64,000 nucleotides of DNA from Zhengitettix transpicula (lineage: Eukaryota; Arthropoda; Insecta; Orthoptera; Tetrigidae), in assembly GCA_037074705.1 (NCBI GenBank), contig CM073590.1, forward strand, positions 44,086,395 through 44,150,394, in the 5' to 3' direction. The notes under the pieces were generated by a model, which was not told the DNA's origin, searched no databases, and saw nothing but the letters and a program-made list of their open reading frames with translations. A program made the position numbers and the translations under genes. Every line of letters starts with the position of its first letter. Within the stretch, counting starts at the first letter, position 1. Shown in pieces: positions 59,601-64,000 of this stretch.

Positions 59601-59955
59601 AGTATATATCTCTACTCCCCCCCCCCCTTCCCACACACACACACGATGCAAAAAAAGGAAGGGTGTAAGGTACAGCTCGAGAGGTTTCAGAAGTCGTGTC
59701 AACAAAAGATGCGCACTGGTCCTTTACGCTTAGGATGTAGTGGAGGTAAACTGGAGCTCAGTTCAACACGAACCTTTGCTCCGGTACTGTTGTAACTATT
59801 CTAAAAACATTGACGCAAGGAAACATTGTTCTCAGCTTATTTCAGTTTTTTATCGAGGTCATCGCGTCTGACAGAAGTGTTTGGGACTTGCTGTTAAATT
59901 AATAGGATTCTGGGGTGAATGTGACAGGCTTTGTTTACTCAGTTGCTGGGGCAAT
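59601..59955. other. non-coding, C-run and CA repeat
   Basis: A C-rich run near 59619-59628 followed by a short (CA)n to about 59644. No gene recognised. Confidence 0.4.
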
Positions 59956-60156
59956 TCAGTTTTTGTCGGAACGAATCGGAGATTTACAAAGGTCCTGAAC
60001 GTTAACACTACAGTCTTGCTGGTCGGCGTCTTTAACTTTCCTTTTAAATAAATTAGGTTCTAAATAAACTACACGGAATATATGAAAATTGAATTTATAA
60101 TTAAATTCACATGCATCATCGGATAATTTTGATTTTGAAGTTTCTGCGGCTTGCAC
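59956..60156 (-). CDS. unrecognised 66-codon ORF with coding-like sequence
   Basis: A minus-strand frame reads VQAAETSKSKLSDDACEFNY and ends with KDADQQDCSVNVQDLCKSPI then RSDKN-stop. Composition is protein-like, but no acceptor or start is clear. Possibly a terminal exon or a transposon remnant. Confidence 0.25.
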   Translation of the reverse strand: MQAAETSKSKLSDDACEFNYKFNFHIFRVVYLEPNLFKRKVKDADQQDCSVNVQDLCKSPIRSDKN

Positions 60157-60622
60157 ATTGTTTTTGTGCTTTTAATTCTTATGTCGACGTGTCGTATTGC
60201 TTCACCGAAAGCTTCTGATTTTGGTTCATGTTTTGAAAGTGTATCGTAATCGTAGGCAACTTTGCAAATAGCTGTAAAATAAAACGAAGAGGAACGTTGG
60301 CGCAGAGTCTAGAAACGGTCTTGTTTATTTTTATTGCATTTTTAATATTCAATTATCGTTAGAAACTACGAGATCAGTGTGCATACTCGTCAACTTCTCT
60401 TATCTAAATTAAACTTAACTCGAAGTAAGCTTATTGTTAGCTGCAGATGTGAACAATGCGACCGTCCTGTAATGTTATGGTTATGATTTCTTCTATGTTG
60501 TCGTATTTCTCTGGATAAAGCTAAGAAATCAATTAAATGTTCCAAACGTTACCAAAATTGAGATTGTTTGCTTGTGGAAATCAAGAGAAGCAATCCCGTG
60601 AATCTGTTGCATGAAAAAATAG

Positions 60623-60668
<46 letters not shown>

Positions 60669-61132
60669 CTTATAAAAGATTTGATGCTACATTAAACGAA
60701 CGGTGGCCTCCTTAATTCAAACGCAGAATCTTTTACTTTACAATTTTGCAACCTACTCCTTCCATTTCGTATCTTCAATCACTTATTCACCTTCTACGCA
60801 AATTATTCCTTTTCCATTCATTTCCACTTTATGGAAAACGAAATACTCATTTATATCTTTACAAGCTTTATTCCACCAATGTCAAATCACTTTAATTCTC
60901 AAGTTTCAGATAATCCGTAAAATTTAAGAGCTGATATGTGCAGAATACCTGTTTATCCCATTTGTACGGACACAATTAATGTTTTCAAAAATGGTATTGT
61001 CGTCTCCCCAACAACTTCCCAAGGAGAAGTTCTCCGCTGACCAAACTCCCCTCCCATCTTCTCATTTTCCTTTTTTTCGCAGGTTGCACGCCATGCTAGA
61101 CCTCTCGAACTATATATACCCTTGGATTCTTA
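60157..61132. other. AT-rich with a (TA)n tract
   Basis: (AT)n from about 60624 to 60666. The plus ORF at 60703-60927 is not convincing. Nothing else supportable. Confidence 0.4.
60624..60666. repeat. (AT)n microsatellite
   Basis: About 43 bp of alternating A and T. Confidence 0.95.
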
Positions 61133-62060
61133 AGGTGCGTTTACACGTGTGAGTTTTTGACTCGAGAGTGGCATATATCCTCTCCAGATAATAACTCACA
61201 AGTGTAAAAGCTTCTGAGAGTTCTCGCCAAAACTGGAGGGGGAGCTCTCCGAGAGCTGCATTGTTGCTTCATTCTCGCCAGTGTAAACGTTTTCTCAGCG
61301 CTCTCGGAGAGTACTCTCAGGCATTCAAGAAAATTTGAATTAGCTGAGAGTATTATGGCCAAAAACAATGTAAAATGGCACCACGAGGATGTCGAAAATA
61401 AATAAATAAAATTTTCTGGTATTGTTAAAAAAACGGCATTATTTATTTCATATAAACAGACGTAAAAATACAATCATTATTAAATATCGTTCAGAGATAA
61501 CATTGTATCTGCTGTCCAACGTCATCGCACCTCGCAGTCGCTGCTCACAGAAACACAGGATTTTGGTGACAAAGAAAATATTTTTCGGTTCAATCTATAC
61601 CTACATACATTATAAATCCTTAATCATGTTTTCATTTTAATTACAGGGTTACCAGGAGCATAAAAAATTAAAAATAAAAAGTGCGGAAGTGGAACTGAAG
61701 ATATAAAAAATTAAATAAATCTGCTGCTACTTATCTTTTTCGTGTTTTTTAGAGTAACAGGCAACATGAGGGTAATCCACATGGTGGCAACTCCCTTTAA
61801 TAGCATAGGAAGGGATTTGAAAGGGGGGTGGATGCGGAAAGGTAGAGAAAGAATGTAGCCAAGGGCCCCCGGGTAAAATCACTCGCAGAGCTGACTGCGA
61901 GCGTGCGTGTAAACATTCTGAGCGGACTCTGGAGAGTTGCCAGTGCGAGTTGCTCTTGAACAGTTAACTCGGCCGAATTTCACTCTCCCACGTAAAGGGC
62001 TCTGAGAGTAACTCTCGAGAGTTCCGGATGCGAGTTGCTCTCACGTGTAAGCACATTTTG
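61133..62060. mobile_element. terminal-inverted-repeat element with CTCTCNGAGAG-type motifs
   Basis: The left end 'ggtgcgtttacacgtgtgag' is complementary, with mismatches, to the right end 'ctcacgtgtaagcacat' (62039-62055). Both subterminal regions are full of CTCTCGGAGAG / CTCTCAGAG variants, several forming small palindromes. TTAA precedes the left end; the right flank has no clear match. It is interrupted by the family G fragment at 61752-61872. No transposase frame, so non-autonomous. Superfamily not assigned. Confidence 0.5.
61752..61872 (-). mobile_element. family G retroposon fragment (copy 4), nested
   Basis: Matches copy 1 in reverse ('atagcataggaagggattt', 'gaaaggggggtggatgcgg') and ends at 'gggcccccgggt'. 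Only the 3' part is present. Confidence 0.6.
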
Positions 62061-62309
62061 GGAAGTTCTGGCGCACGTGCACAAATAGTCAGCAAATGCC
62101 CTTTCAACTGACACATATTTCTTTCAATTTGTTCCGCCGAGACCCTCTGAGGCCCACGGACAAAGGGTGGCCACGCGCTGCTTCCACAGACAGAAGTTAT
62201 TCACTTCAATATATTGTAATGCCAAGACATTAATTGTGAAATTGAAAATATAAAATATTTGAGAAATCCTTTGTAGCGGCAAGAGCTTTGAAACAACAAT
62301 AGAAAAGCC

Positions 62310-63110
62310 AAACACTGTTCCTTTGTCGGAAGGTCAGTCAAAATTGCGTATGCGCGCTAAAATTGCGAGACAGTTGGCAGGAAAGTTTGGTGAGAAGAGT
62401 TCGCAATATGATATTGAGAGTAACGGTTCGTAGGGAGATTTGGTGAAGTACAGTTCGCACGGAAAGACCTCGTCGAGGTATAACAGTTTGGAAGGAGAAT
62501 TTAACCGGGTTGGAAAGTAGCAGGACAAAGTAGAACATTCATAAAAGTATTACGTCGAAACCTGCACACACAAAAAAAGCAGTTTTTGTGTCCATAGCCG
62601 GTCAGATATAGCAAAAAGTTTCGGGTTAAGTCCGGAACAATAAAGACTACCCAATCGACAAGTCGCAGAAATCACCTAAGGCGAGCGGTCAACCGATAGA
62701 TGACGGAAGGAGGATCATACGAGTTCCTGACACCCTACAAATATTTGATTTAGAGTCAGTGTAGAATCTGTGAGTAGAAGCAGTGTAAAAAAAACCTACA
62801 ATAGTGTTCTCGAAAATAAAGGTACGCTGGAATGCTGGGCAGACGTGAGTAACAATTTACGAAACAATAAATTATGTAAACGTAATTGAAAAATAGCCGT
62901 CAGATTTCGTTCTCTTCTTTCGATTACAATTTGTTAATCAGAGTCAATCTTTTCACTTTTATTCTTGTTCTCATTTTAAATGTTCTAGTTTAATTGACGA
63001 GTAAATTTCTTTTCATTTTAATTGTAATTTGTTGTTGATAAGATTATAAATATTGATTCGTCCATTATCAAACTCAGTAAAGACCCTGAGAAATCTAATA
63101 TAATAATTTG
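62310..63110 (-). repeat. LTR-like repeat family L, inverted copy
   Basis: Reverse-complement counterpart of 31560-32665; see that entry for the shared blocks. Both ends fit ('cctttgtcggaagg' at 62321 and 'agaccctgagaaatc' at 63083). It may be a solo LTR. The minus ORFs at 62334-62538 are not genes. Confidence 0.5.
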
Positions 63111-63204
63111 TTTTTATTTGTGTTATTGTAATAATCAAAATGAAAAGATTAATTAAATTAAAAGATTATGAAAGATTAACAAACAAAATAATTTATTATT
63201 TATA

Positions 63205-64000
63205 CTAGCTGGGTGCCCGGCGTTGCCCGAGATGTCATTTATCTATAACCGTCCATAAGACTCCAATTTTGGTTACTTTTGCGGTATTTTTATGTAAAGC
63301 TCCTCGAACCCTATCCCTAAATGTGCTCACCTTCCATGCCGAAGGCGGATGAAGTCATTGACTAAATATATCGGCCGTTTTTACATGTTAGAAGATGACC
63401 ATCCCCACAAATATGCGATAATGAAAAAGAATGTATTCCACGCAAAAGTGGCCGGTTACATTGTCTGAAAATTTATTCCCCCGCCCAACACCTCCCAAAC
63501 CCGTCGCGTTACCCAGGTTGTCACAATTAGATTCAGCGACATTCATAGTCTCGGAATTGATTCGAATCTCGGTTGTTTTTGCGGGATTTTATTTAACGTA
63601 CCTCCACGCCACCCCTAAGCTTGCTCCCCTCACAGGGGTTAAATTATACGCAAACAACATCGGTATAAATACTTACAAAGTAATTAACCCCAGGAAATAA
63701 TTATCGCAAATATCGACCGTTTAACATGTTTGAAATTTTTCACCCCCGACCACTCCCGCTTCGGGTACGTAAACGGTCAAGTTTAATGTCATAATTAAAC
63801 TCAGTGACAATCCTGATAGTTTCTGGTTTATTTTTATATAATGCTACTTCCACGCCAACCCTTAAGGGTGCACCCTTCCGAGTCCGAAAGGGGTTGAAAT
63901 TATACACAGAGAACATGTAGGGAAATTTTATTAATCTAATTCATCCCGTAATATATTTAATTGACGAAAAAACAGCCGGTCAACTCATCCCAACCCAGCC
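63205..64000 (-). mobile_element. Helitron copy 6, 3' portion
   Basis: On the minus strand the element ends CTAG at 63205-63208. The hairpin (rc TCGG-GCAACG-CCGGG) lies at about 63214-63230. It is the cleanest 3' terminus in the window. It continues past the right edge and is the inverted counterpart of 1-697 ('gaaaggggttgaaattatac' near the edge). The ORF at 63431-63700 is a by-product. Confidence 0.75.

Noticed and set aside
1..64000. CRISPR array, prokaryotic operon, ribosomal RNA or origin signals
   Set aside because: None seen. Introns, poly(A) signals and eukaryotic mobile elements show this is nuclear eukaryotic DNA.

Overview
The window is eukaryotic nuclear DNA, about two-thirds A+T, with short exons, GT-AG introns and many degraded transposable elements. 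Everything points to an arthropod, probably an insect. The element mix (Helitron, Penelope-like, RTE, Jockey-like, Ty3/gypsy and hAT-like relics) is common in insects. The one gene identified with certainty encodes eEFSec, the selenocysteine-specific elongation factor, so the organism very likely still decodes selenocysteine; many insect orders have lost this. The species cannot be named from the sequence alone.

Layout. 1-697: a partial Helitron; a copy of the same family in the opposite orientation closes the window at 63205-64000. 1-18 kb: mostly AT-rich non-coding DNA with a few exon-like patches, mainly on the minus strand, plus interspersed repeats. 18.5-21.2 kb: the 3' half of a multi-exon minus-strand gene, reconstructed here from splice sites, phase agreement, a stop codon and a polyadenylation signal. 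I do not recognise its product. 22.8-26.3 kb: a fold-back repeat, a Jockey-like relic, and a Penelope-like element split by a Helitron. 28-29 kb: a hAT-like relic and a Helitron fragment. 31.6-36.6 kb: LTR-like repeats and a deleted gypsy element with two LTRs of equal length. 37-39 kb: a Helitron end, two phase-compatible minus-strand exons and a Jockey-like relic. 42.2-45.3 kb: a decayed RTE LINE with its target-site duplication. 48.2-54.3 kb: the complete six-exon eEFSec gene on the plus strand. 55-63 kb: a 31-bp inverted-repeat pair, a second gypsy relic, another LINE relic, a terminal-inverted-repeat element and an LTR-like repeat.

The most interesting signal outside known genes is a family of short hairpin elements, about 240-270 bp when full length. 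Three copies carry 12-15 bp direct flanking duplications, and a 47-bp copy retains only one end between perfect 14-bp duplications. Long duplications plus truncation from one end are signs of target-primed reverse transcription, not of cut-and-paste MITEs. Two copies sit in eEFSec introns. Most other gene-free sequence shows no structure I can defend.
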